Assembly (NCBI GenBank): GCA_964016875.1
Contig: OZ024719.1
Location: 64,179,224-64,243,223, forward strand
Direction: 5' to 3'
Length of the DNA stretch: 64,000 nucleotides
Source: Fallopia convolvulus
Lineage: Eukaryota > Streptophyta > Magnoliopsida > Caryophyllales > Polygonaceae
The stretch's first letter is position 1. Each line of letters opens with the position of its first letter. A model generated the notes under the pieces. That model was given only the letters and a program-made list of their open reading frames with translations, made no database searches and was not told the DNA's origin. The translations under genes were made by a program, and so were the position numbers. Below are positions 21,880 through 34,479 of this stretch, in pieces.

Positions 21880-22930
21880 TACTACCATAATGGTACGCCT
21901 CTTGGGGTGGTATATAGCTCGTACTAGCATAATGGTGCATCTCTTGGGGTGCATATAGCTCATACTACCATAATGGTGTGTCTCTTGGGGTGGCATATAA
22001 CTCATACTACCATAATTATACGCCTCTTGTGCTGGATATTGCGGGGGGGTTGGTAACCCCCATATTGGCTATGAGCGAATGATGGACCAGCATCAGCATA
22101 ACTCGTACTACCGTATGTGGGCTGGGTAGGGTCCATATAGAGGTCCGAAAATATATCACCACTTCTATTCAACGATCTTTCGATTGCTGAAATATCATCT
22201 GCATGAATTTTCTTACAATATTTCTCTAAAATTTAATATCGTGCATGAAGCTCATTTAAACTCATATATAATATATCAAACTATTAATTCATCCATAAAT
22301 ATATTAACCATGCAAATTAATAAAATTCATATTCACTCTCAAGAACTACTTAATCATTAATGATTAAATATACATCATTGTATATATTAGCATAGTTTAA
22401 TTATTTATTTTTTTAATATAAATTCATAAATAACTTACTATCATGTATGAACCTAATTTAAACTCATAATTAATGGAAAAAACTCCTAATTACACTATAA
22501 ATAAATTAACTATTTAAATTAAGAATTTTAATAATTATTTTCTACAACCAATTAATCACTAATAATTGCACATACATTAATATATAAATTATATATAAAT
22601 AAACTAATTAATTATTCTTACAACAAAAAATTAACATATAAATTTACTATCATGTATACTAGTTAATCGATCAAACTCTAGGTAATTAACATATAAACTA
22701 CTTAGTTCATAAAACTAATAATTAATCAATAAATTAAAAATAAATTTAATATTTTGCAAATCAAAACCCTCGATGGGGGCGACGGGTTGGCTTGTCATTG
22801 CTTCCGGAAGCGTGGCTTGAACCTCCTCTCGAACTCTCGAGGTCACCTCGCTCTCATTCAAGTTAATATTTGGTCGGGATGCATTCCGCCTTCTTTGTTC
22901 CGAGTTTGAAGACGAAGATTTTGACCGCAA
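21880..22930 (-). pseudogene. Convergent second coding remnant inside the MULE
   Basis: From 22930 the minus strand encodes RSKSSSSNSEQRRRNASRPN, INLNESEVTSRVREEVQATLPEAM and then an AT-rich, probably intronic region. Around 22200-22030 it encodes DDISAIERSLNRSGDIFSDL, MDPTQPTYGS and SYADAGPSFAHSQYGGYQPP. It then enters tandem repeats encoding YGSMSYMPPQE-like units and meets the transposase remnant tail to tail. I do not recognise the family. It may be an accessory gene of this MULE subfamily or a captured host fragment. Frame changes within the repeats show decay. Confidence 0.45.
21885..22028. repeat. Tandem repeat of about 42-47 bp, four units
   Basis: Four units each carry TACTACCATAATGGT (or a close variant) and CTCTTGGGGTG-like sequence on the plus strand. 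On the minus strand two units read in frame as YGSMSYMPPQE and YGSMSYMHPK. The other two are shifted out of frame. Confidence 0.7.
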
Positions 22931-23577
22931 CCAACTCTAATAAAAAATTAGGTTAATTTAAACCGCAATAACTTAATATAATTTAATCAATATAAAAAAT
23001 TTATACATACCGATATACTACTTCTCATTATATTTGATGGCGCTTTATTTCTTCGGATTAGTCTAAGATTTGGGACCATTTAACGGATTTGGGACCAATT
23101 GAGATTGAGATTGAGATTGAGAAATTGGGCGAAAATGGTGGAAAGGGAGAGTTGGAAGAGAGGAATTGAGGAGAGCTGGTGTATTTGGGGGCGAAAATGA
23201 CCCTCAAAGCGAATTAAAAGGGCCAAACGAGATCTCCCTATCTCCGCCCACACCCACTCGGTCAAAGTGGGATTTTACAATCCCAACGAGCTGCAGCAGC
23301 ATCTGTTGTCGCTCACTCTGGTGCAGATTCCATACGAAAATCTACACCTTTGACCATGTTCTAAAAAAAAAATTAAAACGAAGTGGTAGATTATACCACT
23401 CGAGTACGGAACTGTAAGGTCCACCGCGGCAAAAGCCGGGGCACCCTTCACCTCTGACCGGGGCGCTCGTCTTTCTAATTTCTGTGCTTGGTTGAATTGA
23501 CTCACAAATTTAACATTTGACTTCATTGAGAAGTTGTAGTATTTTTTACACCTTCGCTAAAAAACAACACAAAAAAA

Positions 23578-24102
23578 GGAAAAATTACTCAAAATAATAC
23601 CAACTTTTGTCTATTGGCTCAAAATAATACGAACTTTTAAATTGACTAAAAATAATACCAACTTTCATTGTATTAACCAAAAATAGTATAAAGACATTTT
23701 CGGTGGAGATTTCCGCAAAATATATGACATGTTTATCAAAATTTGTTAACTAAACATTAAAAAATATTGATAGCTAAGATTTTGATGTTATTATTGCTCA
23801 CTATCATCATATAAATTAACATTTTGTATATAAATAGTATCGATTTATATTTTATAAATTATCATTTTACCTTGTGGCATAAACAAAAGTTAGTATTATT
23901 AATGACCAACCAACATATTTCAATGGCCACAATATATATTTTGCCAAAATTTTCAAAAAAAAACACCTTTAGTTAATACACTGAAAGTTGGTATTATTTT
24001 TAGTTAATAAAATGAAAGTTGATATTATTTTTAATCAATTTAAAAGTTCGTATTATTTTGGATCAATAGACAAAAGTTGGTATTATTTTAAGTAATTTTT
24101 CC
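23578..24102. mobile_element. MITE with long (about 118 bp) inverted repeats, 525 bp
   Basis: The left arm (23578-23695) starts GGAAAAATTACT and the right arm (23985-24102) is its inverse, ending AGTAATTTTTCC. Both contain AAAATAATACCAAC-type repeats. The flanks are runs of A on both sides, consistent with, but not proof of, a 9-bp A-rich target duplication. Long arms and a GG start suggest a Mutator-like MITE. Confidence 0.75.
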
Positions 24103-24569
24103 AAAAAAAAAAAACTAATGCATCCAATTAAGCTTGAGTTGAATCCAACGATAACTAAAACAGTTGACCAACTTGTAGGTAGAATATGTTGCCTCTGAAA
24201 ACTCAAAAACTATTATATTTAATCACGATCTTGTTTGAAATCAGTCAGATTCATTTTCAACTCATCAAACAATAAAGATGCAAGTCATTATCCTCCCTCC
24301 CACTTCATTGCCAATAACAATCCATCCATTTTCCATGGCATCTGCATGCAAGAACTAAGAACTTACAACCTAAAAACACTAACGCAACGCAAGCCATCCT
24401 ATCCAACACAAGATTAAGAGTTCTAAGAAACAGGATGTGTGGAACTACATTTCCAAAATCCACAACCCTAGCATCTGATCAGTTTGCAACATTTACAAAA
24501 TCCACATAACTTACCCAGAAATGATGAATTCACTGTTCACCTGTCTTTTACTTACAGAGATTGCCTTCT
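24103..24569. other. 3' flank of NRPD2
   Basis: No gene is seen. This stretch lies downstream of the NRPD2 stop codon and should contain its 3' UTR. Confidence 0.5.
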
Positions 24570-27500
24570 TCAACTGAGCTCGGTTTCAAACTTGAGAGAT
24601 ATGCCCATGCTAAAAAGCTCTTGGCTGAGCAGCTTTGCCCCATAGGGAACATTCACCTTCACAATATCCTCCGCTGACTCACAGAACCTGCAGTAGGGCC
24701 CACGAATCTTCTTCTTCCCACCGGGCCTCAGGATCACGTTTGCCACGTTCTTGCAACTTCTGCAGATGTGAATCTGGGAGGAATCGCTCAGAGTGAAAAG
24801 CCGCTCATGGAGATTGGCTGAAGCTCCATGTGCAATGAGACAATCCCGCTCCATTTCTCCAAACTTGATCCCTCCAAACCGTTTCCTGTCTACCACGGGC
24901 TGCCTAGTCAGCGGGTGTACGGGCCCCGTGTTGCGGAACTTTACCTTGTCTTCCGACATGTGGATTAGGCGCTGATAAAAAGTGGGGCCCATGAAGATCA
25001 TTGACCGGATCATTTCCCCTGTCCGACCGTTGTAGACCCGTTCTTTGCCCCATCTAGAGAATCCAGCCCTGCCAATTGTGGAGTGTACAAAATCAAAGTT
25101 CAGATTGACAAGCACAAAATAAAAGCTTTATTCGGGCAGTAAGAGAATGAGATCTGGTAGATTTGTGATTTAACTCTACCCATAGAGTCCAAACACGTAC
25201 AAGATATTATACCTATCCCAGCTGAGCATAAATTTGTAGGGTTAACATTTCAGACAATTTGGCAAGTAATTTTAACCTCAAATATCTATTGTCTTACTCT
25301 GCAAGCATTGATGCCATCCACTCTAGATGACTCGGGGATAAAAGTGAAGCTCTCTGGTCAAAGCAATAATGATGGAATTTTTTTAATCGTTCTATTATAA
25401 TAATGGAGCATACCTGTGAAGTTGATCTGCTATAGCATCAACAGATAAAGTGGAGAAAGGGGTGGCATATTTTAATGGGTCACCACGAGCAAGGGCAATC
25501 CCTTTCCCAAGGGCAGCTTCCAGAAGCTGGCCAGGAGTTTGTCTTGATGGAAAAGCATGTGGATTAATCACAACATCTGGAACTATTCCTTGTATGGTGA
25601 AGGGGAAATTTTCTTGTGACTCTAAACACCCAAGCACACCCTTCTGTCCATGCATACTTGAAAACTTATCACCCAGACAAGGAGAGCGCACCTGAAACAT
25701 ATCACAGCTAATGAATTCTCTGATAGTGGTAGATTAACAATTAAACAAGTATAGGACATGTTGCTTTTCATCCTTATAAAGCCCCATATGGCCATTTTCA
25801 TGTCATATTTTTTTCCACACAAATGTTTAATTCATTACAATCTATTTATTGAAAGCACTAATTAGAGTAAAAAAAAGGACACAATTGACTTCATATTCCC
25901 AAAAGAAACTATTGAAATAGAAAAGATAGGCTTTTTTAAATAGTTACACTTATTCAATAAACTTACCTGTCTCATAGAAACTACAGCAAAGTTCTTGCCT
26001 TCATCGTTAGCTGATAGGACCACTTTCTGCACCATCCCTTTCTCAGTATGCTTCAGTTTAATACTGTGGTCAGCTCCAGCTGATGTGCACTTCCCAATGA
26101 TGATATCACCTTGCTGCATGTTTGCACCAATATATGGAAAACCGTCATCTTCAAGACAGTCCACACGTCCAATCTTGCTAGGTGTCTTGCCAAAAGAAAT
26201 CACATCTTCCAGCTTTCTTCTCTTATCCTCGGAGTCTTTATTTTCCACATCCGCCTTGTAGCTTCTTATATGCTCAGTTCTAAACATGCCTCGCTCCAGG
26301 GATGCCCGGTTCATGACCAAAGAATCTTCCTGATTGTACCCAAAGTGGACATTGACGGCCACAATGGCATTCTGCCCATTGAAGTATTCTGGTTTTGGTA
26401 AGAGGTGATTCTTACCAGAGGAGAATCCAGACTTTCCAAGAACATCAGACAGAACAGTCCTGAAGAGTGGCTTTTGTGGATAGTACAGCTGGTGAGAAAG
26501 GGTATCCACTCTAATATTAGAGTTTGTAGTGGAGAACCCAATTGCTTGACCTGAATGCTTCTCAGACTGGTACAAAGCTCTTCTGGCATGGTCATGGTTC
26601 ACAAAGGGAATAATCCCACTGCTTAAACCCAGTAAGAAAGAGCGATCAAGCTCACAGTGGGTGTACTTAGTCTGTACTCTTCCTCTGACTCCCAAAAAGA
26701 GGTACTTGATGCCCCATGCTACCTTGCAGTCTTCCTCTTCCTCAACCCCTATCATTTCAATTATCCCCTTTTCCACAAGATCTTGAAAAGTGTACTCGTC
26801 CCCTTTCAAGGAATTAATCTTCATCAGATTTTCAACAACTAAAAGTGGACGAAGAATTCTTCCAGCATCACAAAATATGCGCACTTCCCCATTTTGAACA
26901 TCTCTTTTAATTTCAACCTAAACAAACAATTAACAAAGATAAACATAATTCATTTAAAGACAGAAAGACCATGATGAGCATATACATATACACAGAAAAG
27001 CAACGGAACTAATTAGCCAAAAGAAGTTAGAAAGAAGAGAGCACAAACAAGAAAAACAAAAAAAAAGAGTGAGAAGAAGACAAAGCAAACCTACAACAAT
27101 GACATCATGGAAATCAATACATAGCCCATCAAGTACAATCAAACAGTGAAGTCTATGAAGGAAGAAATGGTGAAAGTAAGTTTCAAGTTTTTGCTACTTG
27201 GCTGAGCTATAGGAAGAAGAAAATCCAAGAGTACCTGGCTTGGCAACTTCTGCCGGCGTCGTCGCCTTCTCAACTCATCAGCAAAAGCAGATGAATCGGA
27301 ACATACCCCTACCCATTCACCATTCAACAAAACTTTGTCTTTACCTTTGAGGGAAGTGCAAGTGTCATCAAAGAGTTTCTCCATACCATAACTCAACAGT
27401 TTTTCAGCTAGTGGCTCTTTGGTGACTGTACTAACAATCCCAGTGATGGCCAAATTTTTTACAAGCCCACAGTTTTCACCATCTGGTGTTGCAATGAAAC

Positions 27501-30500
27501 AAAGCCTTCCCCAGTGTGATGGATGCCTGCATCATAAGACAACAGAAATCAGCAAGTCACCATCAAACCACAAAATCATCACTCAATTGCCTACAATTCC
27601 AATTTAATACAGAGATGATTTTAAATTTTGAAACTGCAAAACTCCAAAGATCATGATATATTTTTTATCAGCTTAAATGACCATTCAAGATCAAAGATGT
27701 CCCTGAACTTCTCAAAATTAGTTTTAACTCCAACACTAACTTGCACCACACCATCCCCATCCCCAGCAGAGGAGTGGATAACAGTACAAGAGAAGAATGG
27801 TTAGATAACTCATGAAAACAATTATACTCAGAATCAACATGCTGTAAATAAAATAATCTGCTATCCAGAATATTCACAAAAGATACAAGATTGTACAGAG
27901 AGAAAGGGTTAAATAAGACTTCAAAATCGCTTACGGGTATCTGGCATCGCCGACCTTCCCAGTGTAAGAAACATGCTGGCGTGACTTGCGCAAATCACAC
28001 ATGGCCTGCAACGGATTTGTCCGCCTTAGGTTTGCAACAACACCGGCCGTCCTCTCCATACGTATAAATGGATGTGTCCATTGGCCTGTTGAGAATGCTC
28101 TTGAGAAACCATTGGTGACAACAGAAGCATCAAAGTATTGGTCAATAGTATCTATGTGCCGATCCCCATATAAATCTCTCTGCATTAATTTCACCATGCG
28201 CCTCTCTGCATGCCTAACATGGACATAAAGCTCACGTTCAAGAAGCTCACCAGCCAATTCTAACCTTTTATTTCTAAAGTCGTCTCTATTCTCAACTTTC
28301 CTTCGGCCAGAAAAGGCCTGTAAGAGGCAATTGACCATATATCCAAGAAAGCGAGCTTTCTGTTTAACTCCACTGAGCTCTGGGAACAGATCTTTCTGTA
28401 TTGATTCAAGTACAGACTCTTGTGGAGGATATGGGCACGATTTTATACAGTTCTCAAGGTAACTGAGAGCTTGATCTCTGTGTCGAAAACCATCACACTC
28501 CTCATCAGCATCATGAATGGAAGCCATCAATATATTGCATATGTGCCCATCTGATGTGTCACAATCGATTAATTCAACAACTTCCCTATCAGATGACACC
28601 CCAAGAGCAAAAAACAGCACCCAGACAGGAACTTCCACCAATAAACAATATACTCTCAGCACCTTTTCTCCCCCTCCAATGTTTTCAGCTTTTGGATTTT
28701 CAACAAGTTTAACAAGAGCCTTTTTCTTCTTGGAAGGGACTCTATATGAAACTTTCCAGAAAGGATTGCTGGAAATCCACAGCCGGTTCAAGCAAATCTG
28801 CTCTTGTGCTATAAAAGCCTGAAATATATAATAACAATCCATCATCTTTTGTTGTTATCAGTTAGGTTAGAAAGAAGGGGAGCAAACATCAGCAAGTAAT
28901 AGTATAAGGGGTCTATGGAATTTCAAGTTTTTAAAAAGCACTGAAGAAACAGACTAGAATATAAAAGCATAAGATAAAAAAAAAATATACTGCAACTGTA
29001 GGTTATGGAGCATTAGGATAAAGCAGAGCAGCTGCTTGCAAATTTCAAAGTAAAATAAATCAGAAAACTGTATAATAATATAAGCTTACACAATGGCAAC
29101 TTAACAAGACTAAAAATAACAGAAACCCCATGATGTCGACGGCACCACAGTTTATGTCATAATTTTCAATTCAGATTAGGAATCACATGGTCTACGCTTT
29201 CAAGTACTTCGTGAATTTGAAACATACTGTATTGTTTTCACTAGTGATGTTTCTATATATCGCTCAGTTAAATTGTAATGTAGAAACTTTGTTTGATGTA
29301 TGCTTTAGTTGGAAAAAGTAGTTTTTTTTTTTCCAAGTATAGCATAAATAATAATAAAGAGGAAGTTTTGGTTAGAAAGTATATCAATAATTATTCATAT
29401 ATGAAACAAATTATGCATTGAATAATCCAACATGTTCTCGATGACTAAATTTTCCAATGATGAGATGACCAATTTAATAGATGATGAGGCGCCTTTATTT
29501 AGTGTTATGGACACACCAGGGGCATAAAACATATTTTTTAAATTTTGTTATTTATAAAAAAACATTTAAAAAGTGATTGTAAACTAAAATTGAAAACTGA
29601 GAAGTTAACAACCGTAACCCTTTTGAAGGAAAACCAAAGGCTTTAGCCTCCATTGAGATTTCCAACAGTGCCACACCATATGTTTGGTCAGCCATGACAC
29701 CAAAGGAATTACTTAGAAATCTGCCAATAGATTGATAGTCTAAATAATATTTCGTTAAACTCCAGTTGGATTTAGTTTGTACAAACAAAGTACAATTGAG
29801 ATTTTCTTAGCGAAGATTTCAAATAAAGAACAACAGAATGCAGCCAAAAAGAAGTACAGCACCTCACCTTCTCAGCACCCTTAACAATAAAGTAGCCTCC
29901 ATGGTCAAATTCACAGTCACCTTTTTCTGCATCTTTCATCCTGCAGAGATCAGAGTTCACCATTACAGGAATCCTGCCGATGATGACATCCTTGTCTTCC
30001 TCAAATACAACTTCCTTGTCCAGGAATTTCTCTTTTCCAGTTTTAAATTTTTCAACTCTTTTCATCTGCTGAGTGTATACCTAATATAGAAGGATTGAAA
30101 GATACTTAACTAATATCCAAACACAGCAAATCATACATTAGAAAACTTGCAAAACCTTTGGATGATGGAAGACTTGTAACCTAATGAAAGCTACAAATCA
30201 CTTCCCTTGGAAGTTGAATCTTAATATAAAAGGATCGCAATCAAGGGTGACTTCTTACAAAGGAAAATTCTCTGAAGAAATTTTTTTATAACTCCTAACT
30301 CGAAGAGAAAGAAAACTGAAAAAAAAATTAGAAGAAGGAAGAAAAAGTTCATTTGTTACACAAGACGCTGAATAAGTGAATAATTACGCACTTTATCCTT
30401 TTTGAGATCAAATAAGAGTCACCTCAAGCATGAGCAAAATATGAAATCAGGGTTGTTGAACCAACAGAAGATCAAATAAACAGTACAGCAACCATAATAG

Positions 30501-31646
30501 CAAGTTTTAGAATAATTTTTTCAGAGAAAACATCTCATTCTTGATAAATATGGGCCACATAGAACAAAAAATCAGAGAGCAGATGCCTAAAAGTTCAGTT
30601 TTAGGAGGATAGACGATATACTAGAAATCTTATTGTTTTTTTTTGGGGGGGGGGACAAGCTAGAAATCTTATTGTTTAACTGCTGTTAAACTGTCTTTAA
30701 GGGAATAGTTAATACAGCATCAAAAGTAGTAAATTAAGCTCCAATAAGGATTCACAAAAAATAAATAAAAGGGGGGAAATTTGGGGGTCACATTCAAGAG
30801 AAATGAACGCAACATAGTTTCGTGCGACAGTTCAGGAGACTATAGTCTATAGGCACTAAAAGGATGCATTATATAAATTGCCCCCTACTCCATACTATAA
30901 CTTACATACTGAACATTCCATTTGTCACTTATTCATACATGCTGAGTTACTAGTTTTGCATCAGGTTTCCTTAAGGAGCATTGAAATTTTATCCTAAAGC
31001 CTACACGAGCACAGAAAGAATCCTTTTTTTTTGCAGCAGAAGTGCCCAGTAATACATGAAATAGTGAGCAACAGATGGCACAATCAAAAAAGCATGACAC
31101 AAGATAGCAATAAACTAAGAAAAATAAGCAACAGTGTCAGTGACAAACCTCAAAATGTGTTTTAACTTTAATCCTCGCAGAATATGTCATGTGTTGGAGG
31201 CGGGCATGCCTTGGATACATATCAAGGTACCCTTTACCACCATCGGCTTCTTCCCCTGTGTAAAATGTGGGGCGCTCAACACTGACATCGCCGAATCGGA
31301 CAAGAGCATAACGGAAGTCGCCATCACCTTTCTTAGAGGGATCATACCCTGGCTCCACTGTGATCTCACCAATACTCTCAAAAACCCTCTTAATTCCATG
31401 CCGAATGAAATCATTATATGAGTTGATCTGGTGACTGACAAGCCCATGTTGTCTGAAAAAAGCAGATGCCGCTTTCTTACAAAAACTAGCCAGTCGGGAC
31501 TCTCCAAGGTCAACAAAGTCATTGTAATCAAACTCTCCATCATCAAAATCATCATCATCATCGTCTATTTCCATGTTAGAAGCTCTCCATGAAGCTTTCC
31601 CATTGCCATTGCTAGTACCCAGATCTTCCTTTGCGTCAGCACCCAT
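24570..31646 (-). CDS. NRPD2: Second-largest subunit of RNA polymerases IV and V
   Basis: Seven coding exons: 31646-31149, 30080-29868, 28818-27935, 27526-27235, 26917-25967, 25691-25414 and 25068-24570. They total 3615 nt, or 1204 residues, with all introns GT-AG and phases consistent. The acidic N-terminus leads into ASFCKKAASAFFRQHGLVSHQINSY. Exon 3 covers the lobe and fork, exon 4 has GEWVGVC, and exon 5 carries GYNQEDSLVMNR near residue 825, the conserved beta-subunit ED. Exons 6-7 have CLGDKFSSMHGQKG and a C-terminal CxxC...CxxC zinc module. The ending VPYGAKLLSQELFSMGI fits NRPD2/NRPE2, not Pol I, II or III paralogues. It would act in the nucleus in 24-nt siRNA production and scaffold transcription for RNA-directed DNA methylation. 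No internal stop was found, so it looks functional. Confidence 0.93.
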
Positions 31647-31649
31647 GAT

Positions 31650-32640
31650 CTACACAGTGAGGGGAAAAAAATCAGAATCAAAACATCTGTCTGAATTAGC
31701 TTGCTCTAACATGTAAAGGAACAAGTTAGAGGATCACACTAAACCATCACTTTGGGATAAATTAAAATACCACAGATTAAGTTACATCATACTAATTTAA
31801 ACAACCTAGCAATACACTATGTTGATCCCCAAGTAAAAATATGATTTTGAAGCATGCAAAAGATGAACATTACATAGCTAAGAAATCAGCATGCTACTCC
31901 ACAAATACCTTCCCATTTCCTCCAAATATCAAATGCTAAGATTCATAGAAGGAAGAACATGAAGGCTATTTGCCATATGGCATGAATATACTAGTTACCA
32001 AAACATCAAGCACGCAGGAAAGTCAAAAGCGCCAACTAGTCCAGAAGTATAACAGATTATGGTAAAAACAAGCGTTTTTTTGGAGAATCCAACAATACAC
32101 CATAATGATGCATAAGTAAAAATCTGATTAATTTTGAAGGATGCAGAAGATGCACATTACATAACTAAGAAATCAGCAAGTTACTCAACCAAGACCTTCC
32201 CATTTGTTCCAAATATCAAATGCTAACATTCATGGAAGGTAGAAAATGACAGCTATGTGCAGTATGGCATGAACATACAAGTTACCGAAACATCAAACAC
32301 GCAGGAAATGTCAAAAGCGACTACTGGTCCAGAACTACAACAGATTAGGGCAAAACGCAATTTTTCGGAGAATCCTGCCCTAGAATCTTACGAAATGCAT
32401 GATCAACAGGAGAAATGCTGGGGGTAGCGATGACAAAGAGAGTATACCAGCAAGACTAGAGAGGGAGATGAATTGAGGTGTCCGAGTTGAAGGAGTTAAG
32501 GTTCGAGAACGCCGGGATCGAGAAGACAGGCACCGATTGAGAAGACTGGAGAACGCCCGAGAGAGCGTCTCCGTTGACGGGCCGAGTGAAACTGTGAGAG
32601 TGAGTTGGTGTCTGTGAAGCAAAGGCGAGAAAGCGAAGGT
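31650..32640 (-). other. 5' UTR exon and leader intron of NRPD2
   Basis: An acceptor TGTGTAG ends at 31650, three bases before the start codon of the coding exon. A matching donor CTG-GTATAC lies at 32448-32446. A non-coding first exon from 32448 to about 32620-32640 is therefore likely, with a leader intron of about 0.8 kb that holds a tandem duplication. The short frame in the first exon has no similarity I recognise. Confidence 0.55.
31810..32375. repeat. 283-bp tandem duplication in the NRPD2 leader intron
   Basis: Copy 1 (31810-32092) and copy 2 (32093 to about 32375) share order and sequence throughout: CAATACAC, AAGTAAAAAT, GATGCACATTACATA, CCTTCCCATTT, CAAATATCAAATGCTAA, ATCAAACACGCAGGAAA and GGAGAATCC. 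They differ at scattered positions, so the duplication is not very recent. Confidence 0.85.
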
Positions 32641-33459
32641 GGTCTGGGCAAAGGAAAGATCATGGGTGTGAGGGTTTTGGACTTTTGGGCAACAGGGTTT
32701 AATAAATGGAATTTGCTAAATTTTGTCGTTATAAATTTGGTAAAACAAATCCGTAAAAATACTAATGCTTTCGAGCATTTAGTTCAGCTGTTAATATTTT
32801 AGGCGGCTACATTCATGTTATCATTTTGAATTTAGTAATCAGTTTACATTTATAGTAGATGTCCAAATAGTTTTTGTGGGACCTTAATCCTTTTTCTATA
32901 TAGTTTGGACAATTTCGTTTGGTATTCCATATTTTTTAATTTCCCCTTGGTACCTTTATAGTTTGGGGAAGATTCGATTTGTACCCATAACTCTTGTTAA
33001 ATGCAAAACACTATCTGAAAGGTAAAAATTAAATAAATCCTCTCATTTGAGAATAGTTGAAAAGTTCTTAGTCCACTCGGACGTGATGCTTGCGATGAAA
33101 AAAGTGTGAAGGGGTTACAACTTTATTCTAAGGGCATAGGATCAAGAGTTTGGATTTAGAAACTAAAACCTTATTTTGAAAATTATGAACCCTTATAAAA
33201 AAGAATTAAAAAACACTTCTATAAATTCATTAATTTCTTTCTACAATTAAGCCCATATCCTATGTCCTTAGAAAAATACAAATCCTTAGTTTCTTATTTT
33301 CCTTCCACGGGAGATACTTGTGAGGTAGACAACAAAACTCCATTTGAGGCAAGCACAATTTACAAACTCCTAATTCTTTATTCTTTTGTCAATTGAAGAG
33401 ACTTGTACATTAGCCAACAAAAATCCATTCGGGACACAATTCACAAATCTCTAATTCAT
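32641..33459. other. Intergenic DNA upstream of NRPD2
   Basis: No gene is seen. The first few hundred bases are the probable NRPD2 promoter; no clear TATA box or other element was identified. Confidence 0.4.
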
Positions 33460-33472
33460 TATTCTTTTTTCT

Positions 33473-33784
33473 AACCGATCATGAAATTGAAGGGGACAAC
33501 TTAACAGTAATCAATGCAATTAAAGAAACAAATAAATGTCCATGGGAAATTGAGATGCTGATCTCTGATATAATGGTATCACTCAAACAATTTAACAATA
33601 TTTCAATACGTCATGTTGTTAGGGATTGCAATGTTGTGACTGATAAAATCGCTAAGCTGGGTCACAACATCCCTAACAACCTCTTGATGGATAATGCAGA
33701 ACTTCACGTTCTCATCCGCAAGGATGCTCTAGGAAGACCTCCTTAGAGGCTTCCTAATTCTTACCTATATCAAAAAAAAATTCC
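33473..33784 (+). mobile_element. 5'-truncated LINE 3' end (RNase H domain)
   Basis: The plus strand encodes GDNLTVINAIKETNK, MVSLKQFNNISIRHVVRDCN and a LGHNIPNN...RKDALGRPP ending, the C-terminal part of the plant LINE RNase H (RVT_3). It stops at 33746. A tail ending in TATATCAAAAAAAAA follows. A 13-bp duplication, TTATTCTTTTTTC, flanks it at 33460-33472 and 33785-33797. It is a typical 5'-truncated LINE copy and not a gene. Confidence 0.78.
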
Positions 33785-33797
33785 TTATTCTTTTTTC

Positions 33798-34479
33798 ATT
33801 GAAGACACTTATGTAGTAGGCAACAAAGCTCCAAATGGGCACAATTCATAAATCCCAAATGTCTAATCGGAACCCCAATACGGCTTCTACCACTCCCCTT
33901 AGAGCTATACACTAGTCTTTTTCTTCTTTTATACCATAATTTCTTTCAATTAAAATAAGGATACATTGTATTTAAGTAATTCGGGTTGTCTTCTCAACTC
34001 TCAAGTACGATTGTACGAGTGTTTTCGATGGAAGGAGAATAATGAATGACGAAATTGTGAATTGCATGTGGCCCAAATGGTGACGTATGTCTTCTTCTCC
34101 CGTGTTATATTTCAATGATTCCTTTTCCACTCTATCAATGGTATTTCTTTCTCAAATTGAGAGAATTTAATTATTTTTGGGGGCATTTTTGCTATTAATC
34201 AGAGAGATAAATGCTCGATACACATAGAGTTTTTAGTGCAAGATATTGTGCAACTGTCTTCACTTATTGAACAGATTTTCTTTAATTTTTGTAGTATTTA
34301 CTAATAAAGTAGCCCATGTTTTAGCTTATGTGGAGCCATGGAAAGTAGGTTTTTGGGCTTGGGACGTTTATCTCCCTCCCATAGATCGTAAATGTTTATC
34401 AGAAAGAACATATCATGGAAAGCACATAAGTGAACACGTACATATAGAATTTCTCCAAAACTAGCTACAAGGATACCAA
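33798..34479. other. Intergenic DNA
   Basis: No gene or repeat was recognised. A short plus-strand frame (34246-34464) has no visible domain. Confidence 0.35.

Larger units (their letters stand above)
19258..23471 (+). mobile_element. Mutator-like element (MULE), 4.2 kb, decayed
   Basis: The left end (19266 onward, GCGCTCCGGTCAGAG) and the right end (about 23468 back, GCGCCCCGGTCAGAG on the minus strand) are inverted repeats that can be followed, with mismatches, for about 45-50 bp to a shared TACAG. Flanks TTTCTAATC (19249-19257) and TTTCTAATT (23472-23480) match at 8 of 9 bases, the duplication length of Mutator elements. Inside are a MULE transposase remnant on the plus strand and a second, convergent coding remnant on the minus strand. 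Confidence 0.8.

Noticed and set aside
33555..33746. Small RNase H-like gene
   Set aside because: It is the 3' end of a truncated LINE flanked by a 13-bp duplication.
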